The notes below the pieces were generated by a model that made no database searches, was not told where the DNA came from, and was given only the letters and a program-made list of their open reading frames with translations. A program made the position numbers and the translations under genes. Positions 41,902-50,537 of a stretch of 64,000 bases of DNA are shown here, in pieces (position 1 is the first letter of the stretch; every line of letters begins with the position of its first letter). The stretch spans positions 62,001-126,000 of the forward strand of contig CAYVBK010000006.1 in NCBI GenBank assembly GCA_964449465.1, written 5' to 3'. Origin of the DNA: CAYRXM01 sp964449465. GTDB taxonomy: Bacteria > Chloroflexota > Anaerolineae > JAFGEY01.

Positions 41902-43830
41902 ATGAATCAAAATTTAACTCGCAAGATCATCGCCGCCCACTTAGTTGTCGGTGAAATGATCGCCGGTCAAGAGATTGCCATCCGCATAGACCGCACCCTG
42001 ACTCAAGACGCCACCGGCACGATGGCCTGGCTGCAATTCGAGGCCATGGGACTGCCTCGCGTGCGTGCCGAATGTGCCGTCAGCGTGGTAGACCACAACA
42101 TGCTGCAAAGCGATTATCGCAACGCCGACGATCATCGCTATCTGCAAAGCGCGGCGGCCAGATATGGGGCCTGGTTCTCGCGTCCTGGCAACGGCATTTG
42201 CCATCAGGTGATGTTGGAGCGATTTGGCGCGCCGGGTTGCACCCTGCTCGGCTCAGACAGCCATACCCCCAACGCCGGCGGCGTGGGTATGCTGGCTATC
42301 GGCGCCGGCGGGCTGGATGTGGCCGTGGCCATGGGCGGCGGGCCGTTCTACCTGGCCATGCCCCAGGTGTTGGGCGTGCGCCTGATCGGCCAGCTTTCGC
42401 CCTGGGTGTCGGCCAAAGACGTGATCCTGGAGATGCTGCGCCGTCTCACGGTCAAAGGCGGGGTGAACAAGGTGATCGAGTACCTGGGCCCTGGCGTCAG
42501 CACGCTGACCGTCAGCCAGCGCGCCACCATCTGCAATATGGGCGCAGAATTGGGGGCCACCTCGTCTGTCTTTGCCAGCGACGAGCAAACGCGGCTGTTT
42601 TTGCAGGCGCAGAACCGCGTCCAAGATTGGCTGCCTCTGGCGGCCGACGAGGGCGCAGAATATGACGAGATGATCGAACTCGACTTGAGCGAGCTAGAGC
42701 CGCTGATCGCCCAGCCCTCCAGCCCCGACCGGGTTGTCCCGGTGCAAAATGTGGCCGGCATTCCGGTGGATCAGGTGTGCGTGGGCGCATGCACCAATTC
42801 GTCGTTTGACGATTTGATGATCGTGGCGGCGATCCTCAAGGGCAAAACCGTGCATCCACGAGTCAGTCTCACCGTGACGCCGGGCAGCCGGCAGGTCTTG
42901 CAAATGATCGCCGAAAATGGCGCCCTGGCCGACCTGATCGCCGCCGGAGCGCGGGTGCTGGAAGCCGCCTGCGGGCCGTGTGTGGGCATGGGCCAGGCCC
43001 CGGCCACCGGTGCCGTTTCGCTGCGCTCGTTCAACCGCAACTTTGAAGGGCGCAGCGGCACACCCAACGACCAGGTCTACCTGTGCAGCCCGGCCGTCTG
43101 TGCTGCCGCCGCTCTGACCGGCCGCATCACCGACCCGCGCAGCCTGGCGCAGCCGGCACCTCTCATTCAACCGGCTGTCCCTGCCTGCGACGACGCCATG
43201 ATCCTGCCGCCGGCCGACAATCTCGATCAGGTTCAGGTGGTGATGGGTCCCAACATCAAACCGGTGCCGCAGGGTCGCCCCCTGCCCGAACGCCTCGCCG
43301 GGCGTGTGCTGATTCGTGTGGGCGATCACATTACCACCGATCACATCATGCCGGCCGGTGCCAAGGTGTTGCCCTATCGCTCCAACATTCCGGCCATGTC
43401 CGATTTTGTGTTTGAGCGCGTGGATGCCAGTTTTGCGCAGCGGGCCCGAGAATGGGGCGACGGCATCATCGTGGGCGGGGCCAACTATGGGCAGGGCTCT
43501 AGCCGCGAGCATGCCGCCCTCGCACCGATGTATCTGGGCGTGCGGGCGGTGATCGTCAAGTCATTTGCCCGCATCCACCGCGCCAACCTGATCAACGTGG
43601 GCATTTTACCGCTCATCCTGGTGCGTCAAGACGACTATGAGGGATTGGAGCAAGGAGACGAGCTGGAAATTACTGGCCTTGATACAGGGCTGGCAGGTGG
43701 GGAAACGCTTTGGGTGAAAAATCCAAGCAAGGGGACGATGTTTGAGGTCAAACACAATCTCACGCCGCGCCAGGCGCGCATCGTGCTGGCCGGCGGATTG
43801 TTGAATTATATCCGAGATGGCGGCCAATAG
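41902..43830 (+). CDS. acn: Aconitate hydratase (short AcnA-type)
   Basis: Interconverts citrate and isocitrate with a [4Fe-4S] cluster. 642 residues, shorter than the roughly 900-residue AcnA, of the type found in Chloroflexota and other bacteria with a split-like architecture. Cluster ligands are in CVGACTNSS and ACGPCVGMG. Substrate and swivel-domain motifs are LLGSDSHTPNAGGVGMLAIGAGG, GDHITTDHIMPAG and GGANYGQGSSREHAALAP. ATG 41902 has AGGAG. It lies 63 bases after citrate synthase, and isocitrate dehydrogenase is not in the window. Confidence 0.93.
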   Translation: MNQNLTRKIIAAHLVVGEMIAGQEIAIRIDRTLTQDATGTMAWLQFEAMGLPRVRAECAVSVVDHNMLQSDYRNADDHRYLQSAAARYGAWFSRPGNGICHQVMLERFGAPGCTLLGSDSHTPNAGGVGMLAIGAGGLDVAVAMGGGPFYLAMPQVLGVRLIGQLSPWVSAKDVILEMLRRLTVKGGVNKVIEYLGPGVSTLTVSQRATICNMGAELGATSSVFASDEQTRLFLQAQNRVQDWLPLAADEGAEYDEMIELDLSELEPLIAQPSSPDRVVPVQNVAGIPVDQVCVGACTNSSFDDLMIVAAILKGKTVHPRVSLTVTPGSRQVLQMIAENGALADLIAAGARVLEAACGPCVGMGQAPATGAVSLRSFNRNFEGRSGTPNDQVYLCSPAVCAAAALTGRITDPRSLAQPAPLIQPAVPACDDAMILPPADNLDQVQVVMGPNIKPVPQGRPLPERLAGRVLIRVGDHITTDHIMPAGAKVLPYRSNIPAMSDFVFERVDASFAQRAREWGDGIIVGGANYGQGSSREHAALAPMYLGVRAVIVKSFARIHRANLINVGILPLILVRQDDYEGLEQGDELEITGLDTGLAGGETLWVKNPSKGTMFEVKHNLTPRQARIVLAGGLLNYIRDGGQ

Positions 43831-43881
43831 AATTTGCCCGAAAACCCACAAAGAGTATAATCCATTGTGAGATCGAGATCA

Positions 43882-43916
43882 AAAAACGTCGGCGGTGTGC
43901 AACCGCCGACGTTTTT
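43882..43916. terminator. Bidirectional terminator after aconitase and the microprotein gene
   Basis: A perfect 15-bp stem (AAAAACGTCGGCGGT / ACCGCCGACGTTTTT) with a 5-base loop. T-runs exist on both strands, so it ends aconitase on one side and the small gene on the other. Confidence 0.85.
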
Positions 43917-43924
43917 GAACCTGC

Positions 43925-44008
43925 TTACGCGATGCAAGCTGTGCAGGCCACCAGCATCAAGATGGTCACTGCCACACCTGCCAACCAAAGCAACTTGTTC
44001 CAGTTCAT
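43925..44008 (-). CDS. 27-residue single-helix membrane microprotein
   Basis: An unlisted small frame: starts MNWNKLLWLAGVAVT and ends VACTACIA, giving one hydrophobic helix with two Cys near the C-terminus and a Trp/Lys-rich start. Support comes from its setting: AAAGGGGGG Shine-Dalgarno seven bases upstream, its own promoter (TTGTCT-16-TATAAT) and an intrinsic terminator starting nine bases after the stop. The VACTAC segment resembles a lipobox, so a tiny lipoprotein is possible. No relative is known to me. Confidence 0.65.
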   Translation of the reverse strand: MNWNKLLWLAGVAVTILMLVACTACIA

Positions 44009-44057
44009 CAATGTCCCCCCTTTCATCAAAAAAACGAGAACAAAACCCGGTGGCCAT

Positions 44058-44085
44058 ATTATAGCCCAAATTTTAGCCAAGACAA
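44058..44085 (-). promoter_or_regulatory. Promoter of the microprotein gene
   Basis: On the minus strand TTGTCT, 16 bp, TATAAT, 49 bp before the microprotein start. It overlaps the upstream region of the divergent PLP-enzyme gene. Confidence 0.6.
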
Positions 44086-44100
44086 ATCAGGAGACTGCAC

Positions 44101-45309
44101 ATGAATGAACGTTTGAAAGAGACAGATTTTCACACCCGCGCCGTGCATGGTGGCGAGCGCATGCCTCGCCCCGACTTTACGCCGACCGCCACGCCGATCT
44201 ATCCGACATCAAGCTTTATGTATGACGACATGGACGATCTGGATGCCATTTTTGCCCGGCAGCGCGATGGCTATGTCTACACCCGCTATGGCAACCCGAC
44301 GGTCAAGGCCTTTGAAAACGCTATGGCTCTGCTGGAAGAGGGCAAAGCAGCACTGGCTTTCGGCTCTGGCATGGCCGCCATCCACACCGCCCTGCTGGGT
44401 CTGGGGTTGACCGCCGGCCGCGCGGTGGTGGCAGCCCGCGACGTGTACGGAGCCACGTTTGCCCTGCTGACGCAGGTGTTTGAAAAACAGGGGGTGACGG
44501 TGCACCTGATCGATGCTGCCGACCTGCCTGCGGTGGAAGCGGCCTGCGCCGAACTCAAACCCGCCGTGCTGCTGGTCGAAACCATCTCCAACCCTCTGCT
44601 CAAGGTGGCCGACATTGGCGCGCTGGCGCGCATTGCCCATGCGCACGGTGCTGCCCTGCTGGTAGACAATACCTTTGCCACTCCCTACCTGTGCCGTCCC
44701 CTGTCGCTGGGTGCCGATGTGGTGGTTCACAGCGCCACCAAGTACATCGGCGGGCACGGAGATGCGCTGGGCGGCGTGGTGATTACCTCTCCAGAGCGCA
44801 TCGAGCCGATCTATCAAATGCTCAAGTTGACCGGCGGCAACCTGGGGCCGTTTGAGGCCTGGACGCTGCTGCGTGGCCTCAAGACGCTGCCGCTGCGGAT
44901 GGCTCGTCACTGTGCCAATGCCCTTCAGGTGGCCAATGGGCTGGCACGGTTGGGCGGCATCACCCGCGTCATTTACCCTGGACGCCCCGACCATCCGCAG
45001 CACAGTCTGGCCACGCGGCTTTTGGGCGGCAAAGGGTATGGCGGCATGCTCGCTTTTGAACTACGCAATGGCAGCCAGGAGCGGGTATTTCGCTTTTTCG
45101 AGTCGCTCAAGCTTTGTCTGCCGGCCACCACGCTGGGTGACGTGTATACTTTGGTGCTGTACCCGGCCCACTCTTCGCACCGCGCCCTCACCGCTCAAGA
45201 ACGGGCGGCTATCGGTATCGGCGATGGCCTGGTGCGCATGTCGGTGGGCATCGAAGATGTCCAGGACATTCTCAACGATGTTCGCCAGGCTTTTCAGGCA
45301 ATAGATTGA
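44101..45309 (+). CDS. Cys/Met metabolism PLP enzyme (cystathionine gamma-synthase / gamma-lyase family)
   Basis: 402 residues. Family signatures: TRAVHGGE, PIYPTSSFMYD, YTRYGNPTVKAFENAMALLE, FGSGMAAIHTALLGL, LLVETISNPLLKVADI, VDNTFATPYLCRPL and the PLP lysine in VVHSATKYIGGHGD. The family includes cystathionine gamma-synthase, gamma-lyase, methionine gamma-lyase and O-acetylhomoserine sulfhydrylase, and sequence alone does not settle which. SD CAGGAG. The next gene starts 17 bases after its stop. Confidence 0.88.
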   Translation: MNERLKETDFHTRAVHGGERMPRPDFTPTATPIYPTSSFMYDDMDDLDAIFARQRDGYVYTRYGNPTVKAFENAMALLEEGKAALAFGSGMAAIHTALLGLGLTAGRAVVAARDVYGATFALLTQVFEKQGVTVHLIDAADLPAVEAACAELKPAVLLVETISNPLLKVADIGALARIAHAHGAALLVDNTFATPYLCRPLSLGADVVVHSATKYIGGHGDALGGVVITSPERIEPIYQMLKLTGGNLGPFEAWTLLRGLKTLPLRMARHCANALQVANGLARLGGITRVIYPGRPDHPQHSLATRLLGGKGYGGMLAFELRNGSQERVFRFFESLKLCLPATTLGDVYTLVLYPAHSSHRALTAQERAAIGIGDGLVRMSVGIEDVQDILNDVRQAFQAID

Positions 45310-45326
45310 ATAGACAGAGAGGTTAT

Positions 45327-46343
45327 ATGCGCAAAAAAATCTTGCCGTTTGCTCTGCTCGGCGCGGTACTGGTCGGGCTGATTGTTTTTGGCATCTCGTT
45401 GTATCGAGCTGCACCCGTCCTGGATCCCAGTATGCCCCCAGAGCTTCAAGACTCGATGAAAAAAATCTATGGGTTGGAAAGCCCAATGACCAGCCTGGCC
45501 CGCGATTTGGGCATTGTTAGATATGCCAAATCATCCCATAAACCGGCCCCCAATGGTGCGGGTCAAGCCCAAATTCCCACCACTGTACCGGCGTCTCAGA
45601 CGTCGCGTCTGATCATCTATAATGTCTCGCTCTCTCTGGTGGTGGCAGATACAGAGACCTCGCTGATCCAGATCGAAGACCTGGTCAGGCAGGCCGGCGG
45701 CTATGTTGTTTCATCAAATATCAAGCAGTACGAAAAGGGAGCATCCGCTACGATCTCGGTTCGGGTGCCTTCCGAGCTTTTGGACCAAACAGTGGCCCAG
45801 ATGCGAGACCTGGCCCTAGAGGTGGAGAATCAAAGCAAATCGGGACAGGATATCACCGATGAATATGTTGATCTGGAATCGCGGCTCCGAGTCCTCCAGG
45901 CTGCCGAACAAGAATTGCTCGATCTGTACCAGACACGCCTGGGCAACGGCCAGGTTTCCGAAATTCTCGAGGTCTATCAAGAACTGCTAAAATTCCGCAA
46001 AGAAATTGAATCGGTGATGGGGCGAATTCAATACTTGAAACAGTCGGTCGAACTGGCGCAGATCAGCATCGCCCTCACGCCCGACATTTTGGCGCAGCCG
46101 CCCGAAATTGGCAAATGGCATCCCAAAGGAACAATTCGTGTGGCATTTCAAGTCTTGCTTTCCAGCCTACAGGTTTTGGTGGATCTAGTGATATGGATAT
46201 TTGTCTTTATTATCCCCTGGCTTGTCATTGTCGGCGCACCCGGCTATGGAATCTGGTTCCTGATTCGCCGATACCGCAGCAAAAAAGGTCCCTCAACTGA
46301 CCATACCCGGTCACAAGAAACGATGCAGGCCGACAAACGTTGA
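45327..46343 (+). CDS. DUF4349-type membrane protein
   Basis: 338 residues. N-terminal helix (LPFALLGAVLVGLIVFGISLY), outer domain of DUF4349 type (RLIIYNVSLSLVVADTETSLIQIEDLVRQAGGYV; SATISVRVPSELLDQTVAQM; DITDEYVDLESRLRVLQAAEQEL), a coiled coil (about 195-245), a C-terminal helix (LVDLVIWIFVFIIPWLVIVGAPGYGIWF) and a basic tail. Function of the family is unknown. ATG 45327 with GAGAGG is preferred to an upstream TTG. Confidence 0.82.
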   Translation: MRKKILPFALLGAVLVGLIVFGISLYRAAPVLDPSMPPELQDSMKKIYGLESPMTSLARDLGIVRYAKSSHKPAPNGAGQAQIPTTVPASQTSRLIIYNVSLSLVVADTETSLIQIEDLVRQAGGYVVSSNIKQYEKGASATISVRVPSELLDQTVAQMRDLALEVENQSKSGQDITDEYVDLESRLRVLQAAEQELLDLYQTRLGNGQVSEILEVYQELLKFRKEIESVMGRIQYLKQSVELAQISIALTPDILAQPPEIGKWHPKGTIRVAFQVLLSSLQVLVDLVIWIFVFIIPWLVIVGAPGYGIWFLIRRYRSKKGPSTDHTRSQETMQADKR

Positions 46344-46395
46344 GGACATTGAATACGACATCCTCTATGTGCCATCCGGCGGCCGGGCTTAGCGG

Positions 46396-46424
46396 TTGCC
46401 AATTTCAAGGCAGTATAGTAAAAT
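46396..46424 (+). promoter_or_regulatory. Promoter of the Rieske gene
   Basis: TTGCCA (46396-46401), 17 bp, TAAAAT (46419-46424), 47 bp before the start. Confidence 0.6.
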
Positions 46425-46471
46425 AGTCTTGTCTATTTGCCACGTTCCTTTATTCGATCAAGGAGGCCACA

Positions 46472-46798
46472 ATGACCGATTTTGTCCAGGTCGCCACCCG
46501 CGAACAACTCCCCATCGGCAGTATGGTATCGGCTTGGGCCGGCGGGCGTCGGGTGCTGGTATACAATGTCAACGGCAAGTATTACGCCACCGACGAGCAA
46601 TGCACACACCGCGAATGTTCTCTGGCTCAAGGTCAGTTCATCGGCCAGACCATCAGCTGCCCATGTCACTGGGCCAGGTTTGATGTGACCAACGGCGCGG
46701 TGCTGAGTCCACCGGCCACCATCCCCTTGCCCACTCATCCGGTCAAAATCGAAGGAAACCGCATTTTGGTGGGCATAGACATCACCGATATTGTTTAA
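46472..46798 (+). CDS. Small Rieske [2Fe-2S] ferredoxin
   Basis: 108-residue soluble Rieske protein of the NirD/dioxygenase-ferredoxin type. Cluster ligands are in CTHRECSLAQGQ and SCPCHWARFD (Cys-x-His and Cys-x2-His). It carries no membrane helix, so it is a cytoplasmic electron carrier. The first gene of a redox/iron region, followed by ferritin-like and rubredoxin genes that could share it as donor or acceptor. SD AAGGAGG. Confidence 0.92.
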   Translation: MTDFVQVATREQLPIGSMVSAWAGGRRVLVYNVNGKYYATDEQCTHRECSLAQGQFIGQTISCPCHWARFDVTNGAVLSPPATIPLPTHPVKIEGNRILVGIDITDIV

Positions 46799-46819
46799 TC
46801 TCCCCCAGCCCGGTATGAT
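46792..46819 (+). promoter_or_regulatory. Possible promoter of the ferritin-like gene
   Basis: TTGTTT (46792-46797), 16 bp, TATGAT (46814-46819), overlapping the end of the Rieske gene. Confidence 0.45.
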
Positions 46820-46851
46820 GATCGGGACATTTTCATTCAAGGAAAGCCAGC

Positions 46852-47316
46852 ATGCCAATTTCAACGACAATTCAACAAATCATCGAACAGGCCATTCAAT
46901 TTGAAGAAAAGGCCTACGAGTTTTACACCCAGGCCATGGGTATGGTCAAACTGCCGCCAGTGCGCGACACGTTGCAAGAACTGGCCGATCAAGAAGTGAT
47001 CCACAAGCAAAAACTGGAACAACTCTTGCAAGGCGATACCGAACGTCTCATCGGCATCACGCCGCAACAGGTCCAAGACCTCAAACTGGCCGATTATCTG
47101 GTGGCGCAGCCGCTCACCGCCGACGCCACTTTTCAAGATGTGCTGATCGTGGCTATGAATCGCGAAAAGGCATCCTACGAATTTTACACCACCATGAGCC
47201 AGATTGCCCAGGATCAGACGACCAAAGACCTGTTTGCGTTTTTTGCCCAAGAAGAACTCAAACACAAAAACCGCATCGAAGTACTTTATGACGAGCAGGT
47301 GTACAAAGAATTTTAG
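46852..47316 (+). CDS. Ferritin-like (rubrerythrin-type) di-iron protein
   Basis: 154 residues forming a four-helix ferritin-like bundle. Helix motifs with Glu and His ligands are QAIQFEEKAYEFY, LADQEVIHKQKL (Glu-x-x-His), VAMNREKASYEFY and FAQEELKHKNRIE (Glu-x-x-His). It lacks the rubredoxin domain of classical rubrerythrin, but a separate rubredoxin gene follows 33 bases later, so the pair could make a split rubrerythrin for peroxide reduction. Confidence 0.88.
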   Translation: MPISTTIQQIIEQAIQFEEKAYEFYTQAMGMVKLPPVRDTLQELADQEVIHKQKLEQLLQGDTERLIGITPQQVQDLKLADYLVAQPLTADATFQDVLIVAMNREKASYEFYTTMSQIAQDQTTKDLFAFFAQEELKHKNRIEVLYDEQVYKEF

Positions 47317-47349
47317 GCCAAATTCATTTCTAGCTCAAGGAGGCAATCT

Positions 47350-47511
47350 ATGAAAAAGTACGAATGTATGGCGTGTGGCTATGTCTACGACCCGGCAGTG
47401 GGCGACCCCGATGGCGGCATCGCGCCCGGCACCCCCTTTGAAGACCTCCCCGAAGATTGGGTCTGCCCCGAATGTGGCGTAGGCAAGGATATGTTCGAGC
47501 CGGTAGATTAG
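47350..47511 (+). CDS. Rubredoxin
   Basis: 53-residue iron protein, too short for usual size cut-offs. MKKYECMACGYVYDPAVGD at the start and DWVCPECGVGKDMFEPV at the end give the two Cys-x2-Cys iron ligands at 6/9 and 39/42. Small cytoplasmic electron carrier. Strong CAAGGAGG Shine-Dalgarno. It follows the ferritin-like gene and precedes a DinB-like gene, suggesting use in peroxide or superoxide defence. Confidence 0.95.
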   Translation: MKKYECMACGYVYDPAVGDPDGGIAPGTPFEDLPEDWVCPECGVGKDMFEPVD

Positions 47512-47548
47512 GATGCCTGGATCGGATACTCGGGCAATATATTGAACG

Positions 47549-47587
47549 ATCAAGGGGTGGCTGACCAGGCGTCTGCCGCCCCTTGAT
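47549..47587 (+). terminator. Hairpin after rubredoxin
   Basis: A 13-bp stem with one G-T pair (ATCAAGGGGTGGC / GCCGCCCCTTGAT) and a 13-base loop in the gap before the DinB-like gene. The T-run is poor (TGTCTTG), so it may be a weak terminator. Confidence 0.5.
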
Positions 47588-47607
47588 GTCTTGAGAAAGG
47601 AGAGGCT

Positions 47608-48078
47608 ATGAACTGGAGCGATCTGCTCAAAAGCGAAATCGAGCGCGAATATCGAATTGCGGCAGACCTGATCGGGCGGGTGAGCGACGATCAATTGGAC
47701 TGGCAGCCGCCCATCGGCCCAAACTGGATGACCATGCGCCAACTGTTGGCCCACCTGGTCACATCGGGTGCAGCCGTGTTCAAGGGCTTTATCACCGGGC
47801 AATGGGAGCAGCCATCTGAGGAAACACCCATCCAAAGCGTGGCCCAGGCCCAGGAAATGCTGTCTGCCGACAAGCAGCAGGTGCTGGAATTGTTGGCCCA
47901 ATGTGGCGAGGACCGACTGGCCAACGAGCCTTGCCCGGCGCCATGGAACCCCACGCCGATGATATTGGGGCATCGTTTGCTGAGCATGGTGCAACATTTC
48001 AGCCAGCACAAAGGGCAATTGTTCTATTACCTCAAGATGCAGGGGCAGCCGGTGGGCACCCGCGAACTGTGGGGATAA
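47608..48078 (+). CDS. DinB-superfamily protein, candidate bacillithiol S-transferase
   Basis: 156-residue four-helix DinB/YfiT-type protein. The metal triad is suggested by His in QLLAHLV (about 48) and His in VQHFSQHKGQ (about 129 and 133). Some DinB-family members (YfiT/BstA of Bacillus) transfer bacillithiol to electrophiles. The bshC-bshB-bshA genes start 74 bases downstream, which makes that role attractive here. This is inference from context. A GC-rich hairpin separates them. Confidence 0.8.
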   Translation: MNWSDLLKSEIEREYRIAADLIGRVSDDQLDWQPPIGPNWMTMRQLLAHLVTSGAAVFKGFITGQWEQPSEETPIQSVAQAQEMLSADKQQVLELLAQCGEDRLANEPCPAPWNPTPMILGHRLLSMVQHFSQHKGQLFYYLKMQGQPVGTRELWG

Positions 48079-48087
48079 TTCAGCGAG

Positions 48088-48125
48088 AGGCCCGCCGCCC
48101 GACCGTGTTTGCCGGCGGCGGGCCT
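48088..48125 (+). terminator. GC-rich hairpin after the DinB-like gene
   Basis: A perfect 12-bp stem (AGGCCCGCCGCC / GGCGGCGGGCCT) with a 14-base loop, no strong T-run. It probably ends the DinB transcript or stabilises it. Confidence 0.55.
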
Positions 48126-48151
48126 GTTCAAAACACAATGAAAGGTCTCCT

Positions 48152-49741
48152 TTGCTCGACCCGATTGATTTAACCCTTATGCCGACCCTCAGTGGCAACT
48201 CGTTGTACCTGGATTATTCAAGCGGACAAGGCCGCGCTCGCCGATTTTTTAGCCATTCTCCTCTGGATTTTGCCGCTGCCCTGAACGCCCATCAGGCCTG
48301 GAGCGGGCCTCGTGCGGCTCTGGTACAACGACTATACAAGTATCACGCTCAACTGGGCGCATCGGCGCAGACACGGCAGCACATTGACCAGCTGGCCGAG
48401 CCGACTACCTGGTGCGTTATCACCGGGCAGCAGGCCGGGCTGATGGGCGGTCCTGTGTACACGGCCTACAAGATCATCACGGCCATCCGCCTGGCACAAG
48501 CGTTGAGCTGTCCAACGGCCCAGGTAGTGCCTGTTTTTTGGCTGGCCTCCGAAGATCACGATTTTGCCGAGATCAATCACACCTTTTACATGCAGCCCGA
48601 TGGCGAGGTGGGGCAGGTGAAATTTGGCTGGGCAGAAGAGGGGCGGCCGATTGCCGACCTGCCCATTACCGACGAGGTGAAACACGCCGTCGCCGCCTAC
48701 CTGGACAGCCTGCCGCTTACACCCTATAGTGACCTGACCCGCACCCTCTGCGCACCCGACCCCGACGACACATTCTGCTCCTGGCAGGCGCGTTTTTGGC
48801 TGCGCCTGTTCGCTGACCAGGGCTTGATCGTGGTCGAGCCACACGTGCTGCGCCCGCTCAGCGGCGATTTTATGCGCTTTGCATTGGAAAACAGCGACGA
48901 GATAGGGCATCGGCTGAGCCAGGTTGCCGCCGAGCTGACCGCCGTCGGCTATCAACCGGCTCTCGATCCACAGCAGGCCGGGCGGCTGTTCACCTTTGAC
49001 GCCGAGGGGCGACGTGTGCGCGTCTCGGATGCGGCACCGCACATCGAATCGGCTGCCGCATACCCCGAACGCTACTCGACCGACGCCGGTTTGCGTCCGC
49101 TGTGGGCCGACACCATATTGCCAACGGTGATCAGCGTGCTGGGGCCCGGCGAGACGGCTTATCAGGCCATGCTCAAGCCGCTGTACGAGTTGTTCGGCAC
49201 GCCGCAGCCGGTTTTGTTTCCGCGCAAGAGCTATACCATCGTCTCGCCGACGCAGGCCGGCCTGTTGAGCCGCTACCGGGTTGGCGCCCGTGACATTCTG
49301 GCCGAACAACTGGACATCGAGGCGGCGTTTCAGGCCTTGATGCCGGCAGAGGAGCGTGCCATGTTTGAGACGGCGCGGCAGAATATCCGCGCCGCGCTGG
49401 CGCCCTTGCAGCCCTACCTGGCCGACCTGGACCCCGGCCTGGAGAAAACCTGGGCGCAGACGGTGAGCTATGCGGCTCAAAACGTGGACAAGCTGGAAGA
49501 GCGGGCCGTACGGGCGCGGCTGAGCCGATTGGGTCTGACGCGGCGCGACCTGCAAACCCTCAAAAACGTCCTGCTGCCGCGCGGCCGCCCCCAAGAGCGC
49601 GTTTTCCCGCTGCCCCATTTCCTCAACCAGTATGGCATGTCGTTTATCCAGGAATTATCAGGCGCAGGCGAATTGAGCGATTTCAGACATCACCTTCTCA
49701 CCATGCCCGATTCGTCAGGTGATGGAGGAGGCTCTCGTTGA
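48152..49741 (+). CDS. bshC: Bacillithiol biosynthesis cysteine-adding enzyme BshC
   Basis: 529 residues. Adds cysteine to glucosaminyl-malate to complete bacillithiol. Typical BshC features: N-terminal NSLYLDYSSG, the nucleotide-binding-like VITGQQAGLMGGPVYTAYKIITAI, VFWLASEDHDFAEINHTFY, LWADTILPTVISVLGPGETAYQAMLKPLYELFG and the C-terminal coiled coil ending RPQERVFPLPHFLNQYG. Start TTG 48152 has AAAGG upstream, and the next in-frame ATG is at 48179. It overlaps bshB by 4 bases. Confidence 0.93.
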   Translation: MLDPIDLTLMPTLSGNSLYLDYSSGQGRARRFFSHSPLDFAAALNAHQAWSGPRAALVQRLYKYHAQLGASAQTRQHIDQLAEPTTWCVITGQQAGLMGGPVYTAYKIITAIRLAQALSCPTAQVVPVFWLASEDHDFAEINHTFYMQPDGEVGQVKFGWAEEGRPIADLPITDEVKHAVAAYLDSLPLTPYSDLTRTLCAPDPDDTFCSWQARFWLRLFADQGLIVVEPHVLRPLSGDFMRFALENSDEIGHRLSQVAAELTAVGYQPALDPQQAGRLFTFDAEGRRVRVSDAAPHIESAAAYPERYSTDAGLRPLWADTILPTVISVLGPGETAYQAMLKPLYELFGTPQPVLFPRKSYTIVSPTQAGLLSRYRVGARDILAEQLDIEAAFQALMPAEERAMFETARQNIRAALAPLQPYLADLDPGLEKTWAQTVSYAAQNVDKLEERAVRARLSRLGLTRRDLQTLKNVLLPRGRPQERVFPLPHFLNQYGMSFIQELSGAGELSDFRHHLLTMPDSSGDGGGSR

Positions 49742-50454
49742 CCAACGTGGATGTCATGGCCTTTGGCGCTCACCCCGACGACATTGAGTTGGGCTGCGCT
49801 GGCACGCTGATCAAGCTGACCGACCGGGGCCATTCGGTGGTGCTGGTAGATTTGAGCCTGGCCGAACTCAGCACGCGCGGCACGGTTGAAACGCGGCAGG
49901 TTGAAGCCGCCCGCGCCGCCGAAATGATCGGGGCGCAGGCGCGCGAAAATCTGGCTCTGCCCGACGGCGACATTCGCGCCGACGACGCATCCAGGCGCAA
50001 GGTGGTGCAGGTGATCCGACAATACCGCCCGCGCCTGATTTTGATTCCTTTTTACCAAGATCGTCACCCCGATCATGTGCATGCCAGCGAGCTGGTCTAT
50101 GAAAGCGCGTTCATGGCCGGTCTGCCGCGCTATGAAACCGGCTTGCCGGCCTATCGCCCGGTGCAGGTGATCTATTATATGCACTGGTACGAATTCACGC
50201 CGACCTTTATTGTGGACATTGGCGACCAGTTTGAGCGTAAAATGGCCGCCATCGCCGCCTATTCCACCCAGTTCAAGGCCGATGAAGGTGGCTGGCAGCA
50301 AACCCGCCTGACCTCGCCAGAGTACAACTGGCTGTTGGTGCATCGTATGGCCCATTATGGAGCTAAGATCGGCAAACAGTACGGTGAGGGGTTTTTGATC
50401 CGCGGGCAGATGGAGGCCGAGACGCCGCTGGATGTGCGGTTTGCAACGTTTTGA
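49738..50454 (+). CDS. bshB: N-acetylglucosaminyl-malate deacetylase BshB (LmbE/PIG-L family)
   Basis: 238-residue zinc deacetylase that removes acetate from GlcNAc-malate in bacillithiol synthesis. The metal motif is AFGAHPDDIELG, with DRHPDHVHASELV carrying the third ligand region, and LSRGTVETR-type and YYMHWYEFTPTFIVDIG segments as in BshB1. The start is a TTG within the TTGA overlap with the bshC stop, preceded by GGAGGAGG, so translation is coupled. The order bshC-bshB-bshA is complete for the pathway. Confidence 0.93.
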   Translation: MTNVDVMAFGAHPDDIELGCAGTLIKLTDRGHSVVLVDLSLAELSTRGTVETRQVEAARAAEMIGAQARENLALPDGDIRADDASRRKVVQVIRQYRPRLILIPFYQDRHPDHVHASELVYESAFMAGLPRYETGLPAYRPVQVIYYMHWYEFTPTFIVDIGDQFERKMAAIAAYSTQFKADEGGWQQTRLTSPEYNWLLVHRMAHYGAKIGKQYGEGFLIRGQMEAETPLDVRFATF

Positions 50455-50537
50455 AAAGAATAGGTCACCTTTTTTCAGTGAATTTGCGTCAACGAACTTC
50501 TTATGCGTTTCAAACCAGATTGATCAAGGAGTCTACC

